Source: Euryarchaeota archaeon UBA40 (lineage in GTDB: Archaea > Thermoplasmatota > Poseidoniia > Poseidoniales > Thalassarchaeaceae). Taken from it: 7,045 nt of DNA. Location: contig DAYJ01000033.1 of assembly GCA_002506875.1 (NCBI GenBank), positions 1 through 7,045 on the forward strand, read 5' to 3'. Shown here one piece after another: positions 1 through 5,810 of this stretch. How positions within the stretch are numbered: position 1 is the stretch's first letter; the number at the start of each line of letters is the position of its first letter. The position numbers were made by a program, and so were the translations under genes. The notes beneath the pieces are model-generated. The model worked only from the letters and a program-made list of their open reading frames with translations. It made no database searches and was not told the origin of the DNA.

Positions 1-1
1 C

Positions 2-88
2 AAGTATGCTCCTGCTCCTCTCTTAATCGAGATGGTAGAACAAGGTAAGTTTGGACGCAAATCTGGCGAGGGATTCTATACCTATTGA
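2..88 (+). CDS. 3-hydroxyacyl-CoA dehydrogenase, C-terminal end (partial)
   Basis: Only the last 28 codons and a TGA stop are in the window; the gene begins to the left. The readable tail has the pattern PLLIEMVEQGKFGRKSGEGFYTY. This matches the ending of the C-terminal domain of 3-hydroxyacyl-CoA / 3-hydroxybutyryl-CoA dehydrogenases, where L-x-x-M-V-x-x-G-x-x-G-R-K-(S/T)-G-x-G-F-Y-x-Y is strongly conserved. The family oxidises 3-hydroxyacyl-CoA to 3-ketoacyl-CoA with NAD in fatty-acid beta-oxidation or butyrate-type metabolism, in the cytosol. The NAD-binding Rossmann domain and catalytic His/Glu are outside the window, so chain-length specificity, and whether this is a stand-alone enzyme or the end of a fusion with enoyl-CoA hydratase, cannot be judged. 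The next gene starts 15 nt downstream on the same strand. Confidence 0.8.
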   Translation, partial: KYAPAPLLIEMVEQGKFGRKSGEGFYTY

Positions 89-103
89 TTTCAAGGCATA
101 TTC

Positions 104-478
104 ATGCAGCCCGGTGGCACCCCTCAACAGCACACATTCACCCAGCAGGCAAATCCGAATGTACAACAACAGTACCCAAATGCACAGGCACATTACGCCT
201 CTACCATGAACCAGATTGCAAATCCTGTAGTCATGCAGAGTCATCTGATGCAGAAGTCAAAAATGGCATATCTTCTGCTTGGGATTTTCGTCGGTTGGCT
301 TGGCGTCCACAATTTCTACATTGGGCATACAAGTCGAGGACTCGCCCAACTTTTGATTTCTGTATTTACACTTGGGATCCTAGCATTCATTCCTGCAATA
401 TGGGCAATTATTGAGTGTATTATGCTCTTTACTTCACAATATCCTATGGATGCAAATGGCGTTCTTATGCGAGATTGA
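104..478 (+). CDS. TM2-domain membrane protein with Gln/Asn-rich N-terminal tail
   Basis: A 124-residue protein of unknown function. Residues 1-52 form a low-complexity tail rich in Q, N, P and M with no acidic residue. Residues 54-110 are a TM2 domain: a first hydrophobic helix, the signature turn G64-W-L-G-V-H-N-F-Y-I-G74, then a long second hydrophobic stretch (about 82-109). The end, SQYPMDANGVLM, resembles the usual polar close of TM2 domains (D-x-N/D-G). TM2 domains are two-helix hairpins found in bacteria, archaea and animals; their biochemical role in prokaryotes is not established. ATG 104 is the first in-frame Met after the upstream stop (15-nt gap). A TATA-like stretch (75-80) lies about 26 nt upstream inside the previous gene and could drive a leaderless mRNA, but it is also dictated by conserved codons, so I do not list it. 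The stop codon touches that of the convergent DUF2752 gene. A second TM2 gene lies about 450 nt downstream; the two differ greatly in tail and loop sequence. Confidence 0.85.
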   Translation: MQPGGTPQQHTFTQQANPNVQQQYPNAQAHYASTMNQIANPVVMQSHLMQKSKMAYLLLGIFVGWLGVHNFYIGHTSRGLAQLLISVFTLGILAFIPAIWAIIECIMLFTSQYPMDANGVLMRD

Positions 479-880
479 TTAGGCCAGAAACGGCTGAATC
501 CAGCGGATATAGAGCATCCATCCGAATACTCCGATACTAGTTACAAGCCAAGGCTTGGTAAATTTCTCAGACAAAGGTAGTGGGTCGTTTAATTGCCCCA
601 TCCTCCATGCCCATATGGAGCGGCCGAAGATTGCTATGAATGCGCCATAGATTAGTGGACTTCCAAGATTGAAGTTGAGAGCGGCTTCAAGATCTAAATG
701 GCTGATTGCAACAAATCCACGAGTCATGCCACAGAATGGACACTCGACTCCCGTGAGATGGTACCAGGGGCAGAGTCGCAGACCATCTACTTCGCCATGA
801 GGCAAGATGATGGAGGTCGCTAGGGCGCCCCCTGTGACTGCCAGTTCAATTGCCCCTCTCGCAATTCTCATTATTTCCAT
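479..880 (-). CDS. DUF2752 family membrane protein
   Basis: A 133-residue membrane protein with the DUF2752 hallmark: C37-P-W-Y-H-L-T-G-V-E-C47-P-F-C50-G-M-T-R-G, followed by A-I-S-H-L-D-L-E-A-A-L-N-F-N. Three Cys and the CGMTR motif sit between a first hydrophobic helix (about 8-26) and two later ones (about 74-91 and 111-130). The conserved Cys cluster suggests metal binding or redox chemistry near the membrane face, but no member function is firmly known to me. I chose ATG at 880 because the conserved part begins directly after it. The frame stays open to 982, but that would add a non-conserved stretch and run 56 nt into the oppositely oriented TM2 gene. ATG at 871 is a close alternative. 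There is no clear Shine-Dalgarno site. The gene is flanked by two TM2-domain genes, converging on the left with zero gap and diverging on the right. I recall DUF2752, TM2 and CD225-like genes being neighbours in some bacteria, which suggests a functional link. Confidence 0.82.
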   Translation of the reverse strand: MEIMRIARGAIELAVTGGALATSIILPHGEVDGLRLCPWYHLTGVECPFCGMTRGFVAISHLDLEAALNFNLGSPLIYGAFIAIFGRSIWAWRMGQLNDPLPLSEKFTKPWLVTSIGVFGWMLYIRWIQPFLA

Positions 881-897
881 CTTTGGAAGCACAATGG

Positions 898-903
898 ATA
901 TAT
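898..903. promoter_or_regulatory. Possible TATA box in the divergent DUF2752/TM2 spacer
   Basis: ATATAT lies in the 46-nt gap between the divergent DUF2752 and TM2 genes. Its centre is about 26 nt upstream of the TM2 ATG (927), the distance expected for a leaderless archaeal transcript. The element is self-complementary, so it could also serve the minus strand, where a start near 871-880 would be about 20-30 nt away. No Shine-Dalgarno site is seen for either gene, which fits leaderless mRNAs. Inferred from position only. Confidence 0.4.
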
Positions 904-926
904 GCTTCTGATTCAGGTCGCAGTGT

Positions 927-1184
927 ATGGCACAACCAATGGAAGGCGCTGCTGCACCAATGCAGGGCGGAGTTTCGGACAAAGACTGGCTAACGACTGT
1001 ACTACTGAGTTTCTTTCTCGGTGCACTTGGTGTAGATCACTTCTACACAGGAAAGACGATGACTGGTATTCTCAAGCTGATTACTGTCGGCGGATGTGGA
1101 ATCTGGGCATTGATTGACCTTATTATGGCAATCACTGGAAATTTCAAGGACGGCAACGGCCTACCAATTCAGCAGCAGAAGTGA
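927..1184 (+). CDS. TM2-domain membrane protein (second copy)
   Basis: An 85-residue protein that is almost entirely a TM2 domain. A short Met/Gly/Ala-rich N-terminus (1-17) leads to helix one (about 21-35). The signature turn is L31-G-A-L-G-V-D-H-F-Y-T-G42, followed by K-T-M-T-G-I-L-K-L, helix two (about 49-70), and the polar end G-N-F-K-D-G-N-G-L. This matches the TM2 consensus (G-x-x-G-x-H/D-x-F-Y-x-G) better than the first copy does. The function of prokaryotic TM2 proteins is unknown; many are predicted inner-membrane hairpins. ATG 927 is preferred because a TATA-like element lies about 26 nt upstream; an in-frame ATG at 939 is an alternative. The gene diverges from DUF2752 and is followed by a 113-nt spacer before the aIF5A gene, so it is probably transcribed alone. 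Confidence 0.87.
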   Translation: MAQPMEGAAAPMQGGVSDKDWLTTVLLSFFLGALGVDHFYTGKTMTGILKLITVGGCGIWALIDLIMAITGNFKDGNGLPIQQQK

Positions 1185-1227
1185 GTCCTTCAGGACTGAT
1201 CTTACAGTGGCGTCAAGCCGTTAGGCT
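1184..1227 (+). terminator. Two short hairpins after the second TM2 gene, possible terminator region
   Basis: Two small inverted repeats follow the TM2 stop: AGTCC (1184-1188) / GGACT (1193-1197) with a 4-nt loop, and AGCC (1216-1219) / GGCT (1224-1227) with a 4-nt loop. Neither is followed by a strong T-run; the best is the ATCTTT stretch near 1233-1238. Archaeal termination depends mostly on T-rich tracts, so this is a weak call. Confidence 0.2.
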
Positions 1228-1270
1228 GAACAATCTTTGATTGATATCCGCCTGATTGTCCGGCAAGGCT

Positions 1271-1276
1271 GATATA
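1271..1276 (+). promoter_or_regulatory. Possible TATA box for the aIF5A gene
   Basis: GATATA is centred about 24 nt ahead of the aIF5A ATG (1298), the spacing for a leaderless or near-leaderless transcript. A second candidate, GATATC at 1243-1248, would place the transcript start near 1271 and keep the purine-rich RBS at 1286-1290 in the leader. The sequence alone does not decide between them. Confidence 0.28.
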
Positions 1277-1285
1277 GCGTCCAAT

Positions 1286-1290
1286 AGAGG
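1286..1290 (+). promoter_or_regulatory. Ribosome binding site supporting ATG 1298
   Basis: AGAGG lies 7 nt before the ATG at 1298. This supports the conserved aIF5A start over a TTG codon at 1256 that merely opens the same frame. It is useful only if transcription starts upstream of 1286. Confidence 0.45.
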
Positions 1291-1297
1291 CGAAGTC

Positions 1298-1684
1298 ATG
1301 CCTGGCACGACACGTGTTGAGATTCGAACTCTCAAGGTTGGACGATATGTCGCCGTTGATGAGAACGCCTACAAGATTCTAAGCATCTCTAAGTCGAAGC
1401 CCGGCAAGCACGGTAGCGCAAAGGCTCGTCTCGAACTTGAGGACATATTCAGTGGTCAGAAACGCAGCCATGTTGGTACTGTAACTGATAATATTCAGGT
1501 ACCAGTAATTGAGAAGGGTTCTGCAATAATCACTCACATTCAGGGCAATGAGGTCCATGCGATGGACAACAAGACCTACGAGTCGCTGATTCTTCCCAAG
1601 GATGACGAGTTGACACTTGAATCCGGTGGCGAAATCCAGTGGATGGAAGCCCTTGGCCGCTATCGTATCACTCGAGATCACTGA
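1298..1684 (+). CDS. Translation initiation factor 5A (aIF5A), hypusine-containing
   Basis: A 128-residue archaeal IF5A, the homologue of eukaryotic eIF5A and bacterial EF-P. It binds the ribosome near the E site and helps peptide-bond formation at difficult sequences. The N-terminal SH3-like domain (about 1-70) holds L-K-V-G-R-Y-V and the diagnostic loop S-K-S-K-P-G-K37-H-G-S-A-K-A-R. Lys37 is the expected site of deoxyhypusine/hypusine modification. I-F-S-G-Q-K-R-S follows. The C-terminal OB-fold domain (about 73-128) includes V-H-A-M-D-N-K-T-Y-E. Length is normal for archaea (about 130). ATG 1298 gives the expected N-terminus (MPGTT) with a purine-rich site 7 nt upstream. A GNAT acetyltransferase gene begins 12 nt after the stop, so the two are probably co-transcribed. 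The deoxyhypusine synthase gene is not in this window. Confidence 0.96.
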   Translation: MPGTTRVEIRTLKVGRYVAVDENAYKILSISKSKPGKHGSAKARLELEDIFSGQKRSHVGTVTDNIQVPVIEKGSAIITHIQGNEVHAMDNKTYESLILPKDDELTLESGGEIQWMEALGRYRITRDH

Positions 1685-1685
1685 T

Positions 1686-1690
1686 GGGGA
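1686..1690 (+). promoter_or_regulatory. Ribosome binding site for GTG start 1697
   Basis: GGGGA in the 12-nt gap after the aIF5A stop is placed 6 nt before the GTG at 1697. It supports this non-ATG start and translation of the GNAT gene from an aIF5A co-transcript. Confidence 0.6.
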
Positions 1691-1696
1691 CTCATT

Positions 1697-2194
1697 GTGG
1701 TCGCTACGACCGACGACCCATCCGTTGAGGTCTATCCTGCTCTAATCCAACATCTTGATGGATGTATTTACGCATGGTCTCAGTTGGTTTCTGATCAGAG
1801 TATGCATGATTCGCGCCTCGACATCAACTCAATGGATATCGAAGATGTGAGAAACTTTCTTCGACGCCTAATTCTCGACCGTCGTCTCATTGTAGCCCTT
1901 GAATCAGAATCCATAGTGGGTATTGCTACTGTTGCCCCTGATCTCAACATGCTGGACCATTCTGGCACTGTGTGGAATATCGCTGATGTCTGGGTCGAAC
2001 CTTCACGTCGGCGCCAAGGCATTGCTCGTCACCTAGTGAAAGCCTCAGAAGAGAGAGCTATGCTTGATGGAGCGACTGAAGTACGATTGCAAGTTTACGC
2101 CAGCAATGATGCAGCATCCATGATGTACGGTCAATTGGGATATCGTACCATCATCCGAACTATGCGGAAACGACTGGATGATGAATCATCTTGA
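1697..2194 (+). CDS. GNAT-family N-acetyltransferase
   Basis: A 165-residue protein with the GCN5-related acetyltransferase fold. Such enzymes move the acetyl group of acetyl-CoA to an amine on a protein N-terminus, lysine, polyamine, amino acid or other small molecule. Motif A is clear: W-V-E-P-S-R-R-R-Q-G-I-A-R-H-L-V (from about residue 99), where R-x-x-G-x-A (R105/R106 to A110) forms the CoA pyrophosphate loop. The preceding strand is T-V-W-N-I-A-D-V. Motif B is A-S-N137-D-A-A-S-M-M-Y144-G-Q-L-G-Y149, typical of RimI-like and general GNATs, with N137 and Y144 in the usual CoA/catalytic positions. The first 60 residues show no named domain. It starts at GTG with GGGGA six bases upstream, 12 nt behind aIF5A. 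The substrate cannot be read from sequence. The archaeal N-terminal acetyltransferase is one possibility, but this protein does not look like the standard archaeal RimI. Confidence 0.87.
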   Translation: MVATTDDPSVEVYPALIQHLDGCIYAWSQLVSDQSMHDSRLDINSMDIEDVRNFLRRLILDRRLIVALESESIVGIATVAPDLNMLDHSGTVWNIADVWVEPSRRRQGIARHLVKASEERAMLDGATEVRLQVYASNDAASMMYGQLGYRTIIRTMRKRLDDESS

Positions 2195-2205
2195 CTCGGG
2201 TGAAG

Positions 2206-2211
2206 TATAAA
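2206..2211 (+). promoter_or_regulatory. TATA box of the OPT transporter unit
   Basis: TATAAA sits in the 52-nt gap between the GNAT and OPT genes, preceded by a purine-rich GGTGAAG that could act as BRE. Transcription would begin near 2233-2236, leaving a short leader of about 11-14 nt that contains the Shine-Dalgarno site. This is the most convincing promoter in the window. Confidence 0.6.
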
Positions 2212-2228
2212 CGGGGAATGCACGGACA

Positions 2229-2243
2229 ACAACCAGAGGTTGT
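2229..2243. promoter_or_regulatory. 15-bp palindrome at the OPT transcript start (operator or RNA hairpin candidate)
   Basis: ACAACC (2229-2234) and GGTTGT (2238-2243) are perfect inverted repeats around a 3-nt AGA spacer. The element covers the predicted transcript start and overlaps the Shine-Dalgarno bases GAGGT (2236-2240). As DNA it resembles operators of archaeal repressors, which often lie at or just after the start site. As RNA it would hide the ribosome site if the left arm is transcribed. A 6-bp perfect arm can arise by chance, so function is unproven. Confidence 0.4.
2236..2240 (+). promoter_or_regulatory. Shine-Dalgarno site deciding OPT start at ATG 2247
   Basis: GAGGT lies 6 nt ahead of ATG 2247. 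A GTG codon directly before it (2244) could also open the frame, but the spacing would then be only 3 nt, so ATG 2247 is preferred. Confidence 0.55.
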
Positions 2244-2246
2244 GTG

Positions 2247-4820
2247 ATGTCGGACGTCCCCCGCTCGGTCTACCGTCGCCCAGTCACAGCCAAGGGTATC
2301 AAGGCGATTGAGGAAGGAAGTCTCACCTGGCTTGACGAAAACATGTACAATAATCTCAACACAGGAGTGTTAGAACAGTACCTCGAAGAGAAGAATATAG
2401 AGGAAGGTTTTGAGATATCACACTGGTCCACATCGAAGATCCTCATTGGTATTCTGATTGGAGCCGTGTTCAGCGGTGTTACAGCCTACATTGGACTCAA
2501 GATCGGTCTTGCTGTTTCTGCTGCTTGGTATGTCGCATATCTACTGGGTATGGCTCTCAAATGGTCACCTTCTGAAGTCAATATTTCAACAAGTGCGACA
2601 ACAGGTGCAACCCATGCATCGACGGGATTCATATTCACATTTCCCGCAATTTTCCTGCTTGCTTACAGTGACAACTACAAGATTCTCGGTGATGATGGGA
2701 CGCTTGTTCATCTTATTCAGGAACCTGATGTCATGCAACTCGCCTTCATCGGCATCATCGCCTCGATGTTCGCAGGTTTCCTCGGTGTGATGTATTTCAT
2801 CATCTTCAGACGTGTTTGGCTCGTTGAAGATCCTCTGCCTATGCCTGGCTTTGAGGCAACTCTCAAACTACTCGATATTGCGACGGATGTCAATGCTGGG
2901 GCTGCAGAGTCAGCTCGTGAGTCGCTTAAGACAGTCGGAGTATGGACAGTCATCACAATGGGATTCATGGCTCTCATTGACTATCCATTGCTCTGGGCGC
3001 GAAAGGTTGCTTCTGCTCCTGGTAGTGTCATGGATTGGCTTGTGGGCCTCCTTAGCGGTGAGAAGTGGGGTCTCGCATCAGTTTACACAGAGCGTTGGTT
3101 CCATCAGCCCTCATCCTTGCAGAACTCGTGGACAGGAGGAGAATCCATGTCTCATGCCCCGTTTAACGGGATTACTACTTACAGTAAGACGAATCCCTTC
3201 TCATACACTTTCATCGGTTTTGAATTGAGTCCGACCCTCTTCGCAATTGGCTGGTTCATGAAGTTCCGACCAGCCCTCCTTGTGAACCTTGGTTCACTCA
3301 TCGCTTGGTTCTATCTCATTCCAATCGCCGTTATGGTGGACGTTCCAGTATACGATGCAACCATCGGAGATCACGTGCGTTTGAGCACCTATGCAGATAC
3401 ATCGAGTAATCCAATTTATCCAATGCTTCAGTGGAAGGCGTATCTCACTATCATTCGGACGATTGCGATTGGTGCAATCCTTGGTGGTGGATTGTTGGGA
3501 CTTCTCAAGATGGCCCCTACATTCATCAACATCTTCGGTGATATCCGCAAGGCATTCGGCGGAGAGAAGAGCGAAGAGTACATCGAAGGCAAGGGCTGGT
3601 ACGAGTGGCCGCTAATGCATATCCCGATTTTCATGATTATCGCCTTCTTCGCGATGATTCTCATCTTTGCTTTAGGTGGATTCCCGATACTTGCAGCAAT
3701 CATCTTTGCACTTGTACTCATTCTGACAACCTTCCTTCTAGGTGCTATCGCAGTACGTGTAATGGGAGAAACCGGAATCGAACCGGTTAGTGGCACATCG
3801 TTCATCGTGCTACTCATGCTATTGCTAACTTTCCTCTACCTTGGTGAGCCACTCGGTCTCGCTAAGGAGGAAGCGGTACTCATGGCCCTTGTCGGAACTA
3901 CAGTATTTGGAAGTGCAATCTCTATGTCGGGAACAGTCGTTGCTGATTACAAGAATAGCCTGTACATTGGAAACAGGCCATATCACATCTCTAAGGGGAA
4001 TATCATGGGTGTCGTTCCAGGTGCTATTCTCGGTGCTGCAGTCGCAATATTCCTGTCTGATCTCCTTGCTAACGGCAAGATCGAACTCCTAGCCCCACAG
4101 GCCAATGCCTTCGCCTCCTTCACCATCGTCCTCTATCAGGGTCAAGGTGATTGGGGAGCACTCTTCCTAGGAATGCTCCTAGGTGCCTTTGCAGAATGGG
4201 CGACGGGTATGGGCACAGCCTTTGGTCTAGGTATGTATTTGCCTACACCCTACACGCTGCCAATGCTAATCGGAGGTGGACTTCGTGATCGCTGGGAGGA
4301 TAAATCCCTCAAGCCTATCGTAGAGGAAGTCAGAGAGAAGGAAGGTTCGGGCAAGGCTGAACAGAAGCGTGCTCTGATGCTCTTGATGACATTCATGGTC
4401 GCTGCAGGTGCATTGACTGGTGAGGCCTTCTTCGGGGTGGAAGCAGCGATGTTTGCTGTTGCCGACGAACTCACTGTTGAGGAAACCTACACTGAGGAAA
4501 GTTGGACGGACGGTTATCTAGATGATTTGATTCTCGGTGAGTACGAAGGAGAGGCTCAATGGAGCGAAGCAGTATCTTGGGCTGAGTCACAGAATGCAGC
4601 GAATCCAGATGAACCGATATGTTCCAGTATATCTGAAGAATCAATCACTTGTACTGTTCCGATGCAGGTCTTGAGTTGGTATCCTATGGCAAGACTTGCT
4701 GGATTCGTCGTGGCAAACATCCTGTTAGCCGCCGGTGTAGTCGCTCTCTTTGCCCGAGCGGGAGTAATCTCATTCGGCGGCAAGGATGATGACGTGATGG
4801 ACGCAGACATCGTTGAGTGA
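2247..4820 (+). CDS. OPT-family (oligopeptide transporter) permease
   Basis: An 857-residue polytopic membrane protein of the oligopeptide transporter superfamily. These proton-coupled carriers import peptides, glutathione-like compounds or metal chelates; the substrates of prokaryotic members are mostly unknown. After a soluble N-terminus (1-60) come G-A-V-F-S-G-V-T-A-Y-I-G-L-K-I-G-L (about 72-88) and N-I-S-T-S-A-T-T-G-A-T-H-A-S-T-G-F-I-F-T-F-P-A (about 112-134), both OPT signatures. The central motif E-T-G510-I-E-P513-V-S-G516-T-S corresponds to the conserved N-P-V-S-G segment of the family. Hydrophobic segments suggest at least twelve helices. It is longer than most prokaryotic OPT proteins that I know. 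Two large polar loops explain this: residues about 252-325, rich in aromatic and Ser residues, and an acidic loop at about 740-805 containing Cys792 and Cys802. The EamA permease gene follows after 11 nt. A TATA box, a palindrome and a Shine-Dalgarno site precede the gene. Confidence 0.92.
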   Translation: MSDVPRSVYRRPVTAKGIKAIEEGSLTWLDENMYNNLNTGVLEQYLEEKNIEEGFEISHWSTSKILIGILIGAVFSGVTAYIGLKIGLAVSAAWYVAYLLGMALKWSPSEVNISTSATTGATHASTGFIFTFPAIFLLAYSDNYKILGDDGTLVHLIQEPDVMQLAFIGIIASMFAGFLGVMYFIIFRRVWLVEDPLPMPGFEATLKLLDIATDVNAGAAESARESLKTVGVWTVITMGFMALIDYPLLWARKVASAPGSVMDWLVGLLSGEKWGLASVYTERWFHQPSSLQNSWTGGESMSHAPFNGITTYSKTNPFSYTFIGFELSPTLFAIGWFMKFRPALLVNLGSLIAWFYLIPIAVMVDVPVYDATIGDHVRLSTYADTSSNPIYPMLQWKAYLTIIRTIAIGAILGGGLLGLLKMAPTFINIFGDIRKAFGGEKSEEYIEGKGWYEWPLMHIPIFMIIAFFAMILIFALGGFPILAAIIFALVLILTTFLLGAIAVRVMGETGIEPVSGTSFIVLLMLLLTFLYLGEPLGLAKEEAVLMALVGTTVFGSAISMSGTVVADYKNSLYIGNRPYHISKGNIMGVVPGAILGAAVAIFLSDLLANGKIELLAPQANAFASFTIVLYQGQGDWGALFLGMLLGAFAEWATGMGTAFGLGMYLPTPYTLPMLIGGGLRDRWEDKSLKPIVEEVREKEGSGKAEQKRALMLLMTFMVAAGALTGEAFFGVEAAMFAVADELTVEETYTEESWTDGYLDDLILGEYEGEAQWSEAVSWAESQNAANPDEPICSSISEESITCTVPMQVLSWYPMARLAGFVVANILLAAGVVALFARAGVISFGGKDDDVMDADIVE

Positions 4821-4823
4821 GGA
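4818..4823 (+). promoter_or_regulatory. Ribosome binding site supporting ATG 4832 of the EamA gene
   Basis: TGAGGA overlaps the OPT stop codon and lies 8 nt before ATG 4832. A GTG at 4817 overlaps the same stop and could extend the protein by five residues, but the purine-rich site fits ATG 4832. Confidence 0.5.
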
Positions 4824-4831
4824 TTCATCGG

Positions 4832-5785
4832 ATGACCCGCAGCGCGGTTCCTCTGCATGCATGGCTCATCCTCGGAGCTGCGTTGGTTGCAGTATCGAGT
4901 GCTGGTGCTGTTTTGCAGATTATCGAAGGAGTTCCACCAATATTGAAGGCATCTTGGAGGTTGCAGGCTACATCTGTCCTTTTGCTACCATTCGCAATCA
5001 TGCAGTGGAAGAAAATGGATGAAGAATCTCGACAGAGATTTACAGAACAAAGGAATCTTGGAATCTTGATTGGTAGTGGAATCTGCCTTTTTCTGCACTT
5101 TGGTCTCTGGGTCTGGTCGCTAGATCATACTACACTAACTCATTCCCTTCTGTTTGTGACTGCCCATCCACTCGTTTTCGTTGTCGGACTTGCCTTATTG
5201 GGGCGCCCACTACATGTGCGCCAATCTTTTGGCGCCGTAATTGGGTTCATTGGAGTTGCTTTCACATTGATTGGAGCCGGAGGTGACGGTGAAGTCACAT
5301 TACTTGGAGATCTAGCGGCCTTTGGCGGTGCAATCGCAATTGTAGGCTATCTCGCAGCAGGTCGAACGCTTCGCAGCTGGATGCCTCTGTTTGTCTACGC
5401 CTTCCCAGTGACTGCGATTGGTGCAATCTTGCTCACGATTGCTTCGATGGGTATCGAAGGGTCGGCATTCTCCAGCGTAGATACCAACCTCTCTGTCTTC
5501 GGATGGATGGATCCGATTTGGCTTCCAGCAGTTCTCTATCTAGCGATTGGTCCAGGATTGGTAGGGCACACTGGTATCAATGCAGTTCTACGTTGGATCT
5601 CACCAGTTGTAATCTCTGTATCTGTAATGATTGAGCCGATTCTCGGGACTGTTATTGGCATGATTCTAGGCACAGCAACAGCACCTGATCCATGGACATG
5701 GTTTGGAGGCGGACTAATCCTCCTTGGTATCTATGGTGTCACTACTGCGACAGGGCAGAAGATTAGTGCCGACGCCGAAGAATGA
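4832..5785 (+). CDS. EamA/DMT-superfamily transporter
   Basis: A 317-residue membrane protein of the drug/metabolite transporter superfamily, with two tandem EamA repeats of about five helices each. The first repeat (about 10-148) includes the helix start A-S-W-R-L-Q-A-T-S-V-L-L-L-P, and W-S-L-D-H-T-T-L-T-H-S-L-L-F-V-T-A-H-P-L, the usual end of a substrate-lining helix. The second (about 158-308) includes I-G-P-G-L-V-G-H-T-G-I-N-A-V-L-R and S-V-M-I-E-P-I-L-G-T-V-I-G, the classic EamA E-P motif. Total length is standard (about 300). Family members export amino acids, nucleosides or other metabolites, or import sugars; the substrate here is unknown. It follows the OPT gene by 11 nt and precedes surE by 25 nt with no promoter visible between, so one transcript is likely. 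Confidence 0.92.
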   Translation: MTRSAVPLHAWLILGAALVAVSSAGAVLQIIEGVPPILKASWRLQATSVLLLPFAIMQWKKMDEESRQRFTEQRNLGILIGSGICLFLHFGLWVWSLDHTTLTHSLLFVTAHPLVFVVGLALLGRPLHVRQSFGAVIGFIGVAFTLIGAGGDGEVTLLGDLAAFGGAIAIVGYLAAGRTLRSWMPLFVYAFPVTAIGAILLTIASMGIEGSAFSSVDTNLSVFGWMDPIWLPAVLYLAIGPGLVGHTGINAVLRWISPVVISVSVMIEPILGTVIGMILGTATAPDPWTWFGGGLILLGIYGVTTATGQKISADAEE

Positions 5786-5810
5786 TGAAGTATGCCTTTC
5801 ACGACAGGGT

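Noticed and set aside
85..414. 109-codon + strand reading frame overlapping the first TM2 gene
   Set aside because: It is a different-frame shadow of the TM2 gene, with a Cys/His/Arg-rich composition and no family features.
881..982. Longer version of the DUF2752 protein starting at 982
   Set aside because: It would add 34 residues with no family similarity and overlap the first 56 nt of the divergent TM2 gene; the conserved region begins right after ATG 880.
1256..1297. TTG-initiated extension of aIF5A
   Set aside because: The known family N-terminus fits ATG 1298, which has a purine-rich site 7 nt upstream; the extension holds candidate promoter sequence.
1185..1297. Possible small RNA or tRNA gene in the longest spacer
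   Set aside because: Only short isolated hairpins are present; there is no cloverleaf, box C/D or other RNA signature.
3428..3817. 129-codon minus-strand reading frame inside the OPT gene
   Set aside because: It lies opposite strongly conserved OPT transmembrane codons; its Ile/Met/Pro/Arg-rich composition is what antisense of such codons gives.
4164..4183. Direct repeat of CTCCTAGG/TTCCTAGG
   Set aside because: The two copies encode the repeated Leu-Gly pattern of one OPT membrane helix and need no other explanation.
4556..4858. 100-codon minus-strand reading frame over the OPT/EamA junction
   Set aside because: Antisense shadow of the OPT C-terminus; no ribosome site, no recognisable domain, and it crosses two well-supported genes.
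5724..5810. Upstream extension of SurE overlapping the EamA gene
   Set aside because: The NDD metal motif of SurE always lies within about ten residues of the start, which fixes ATG 5811.
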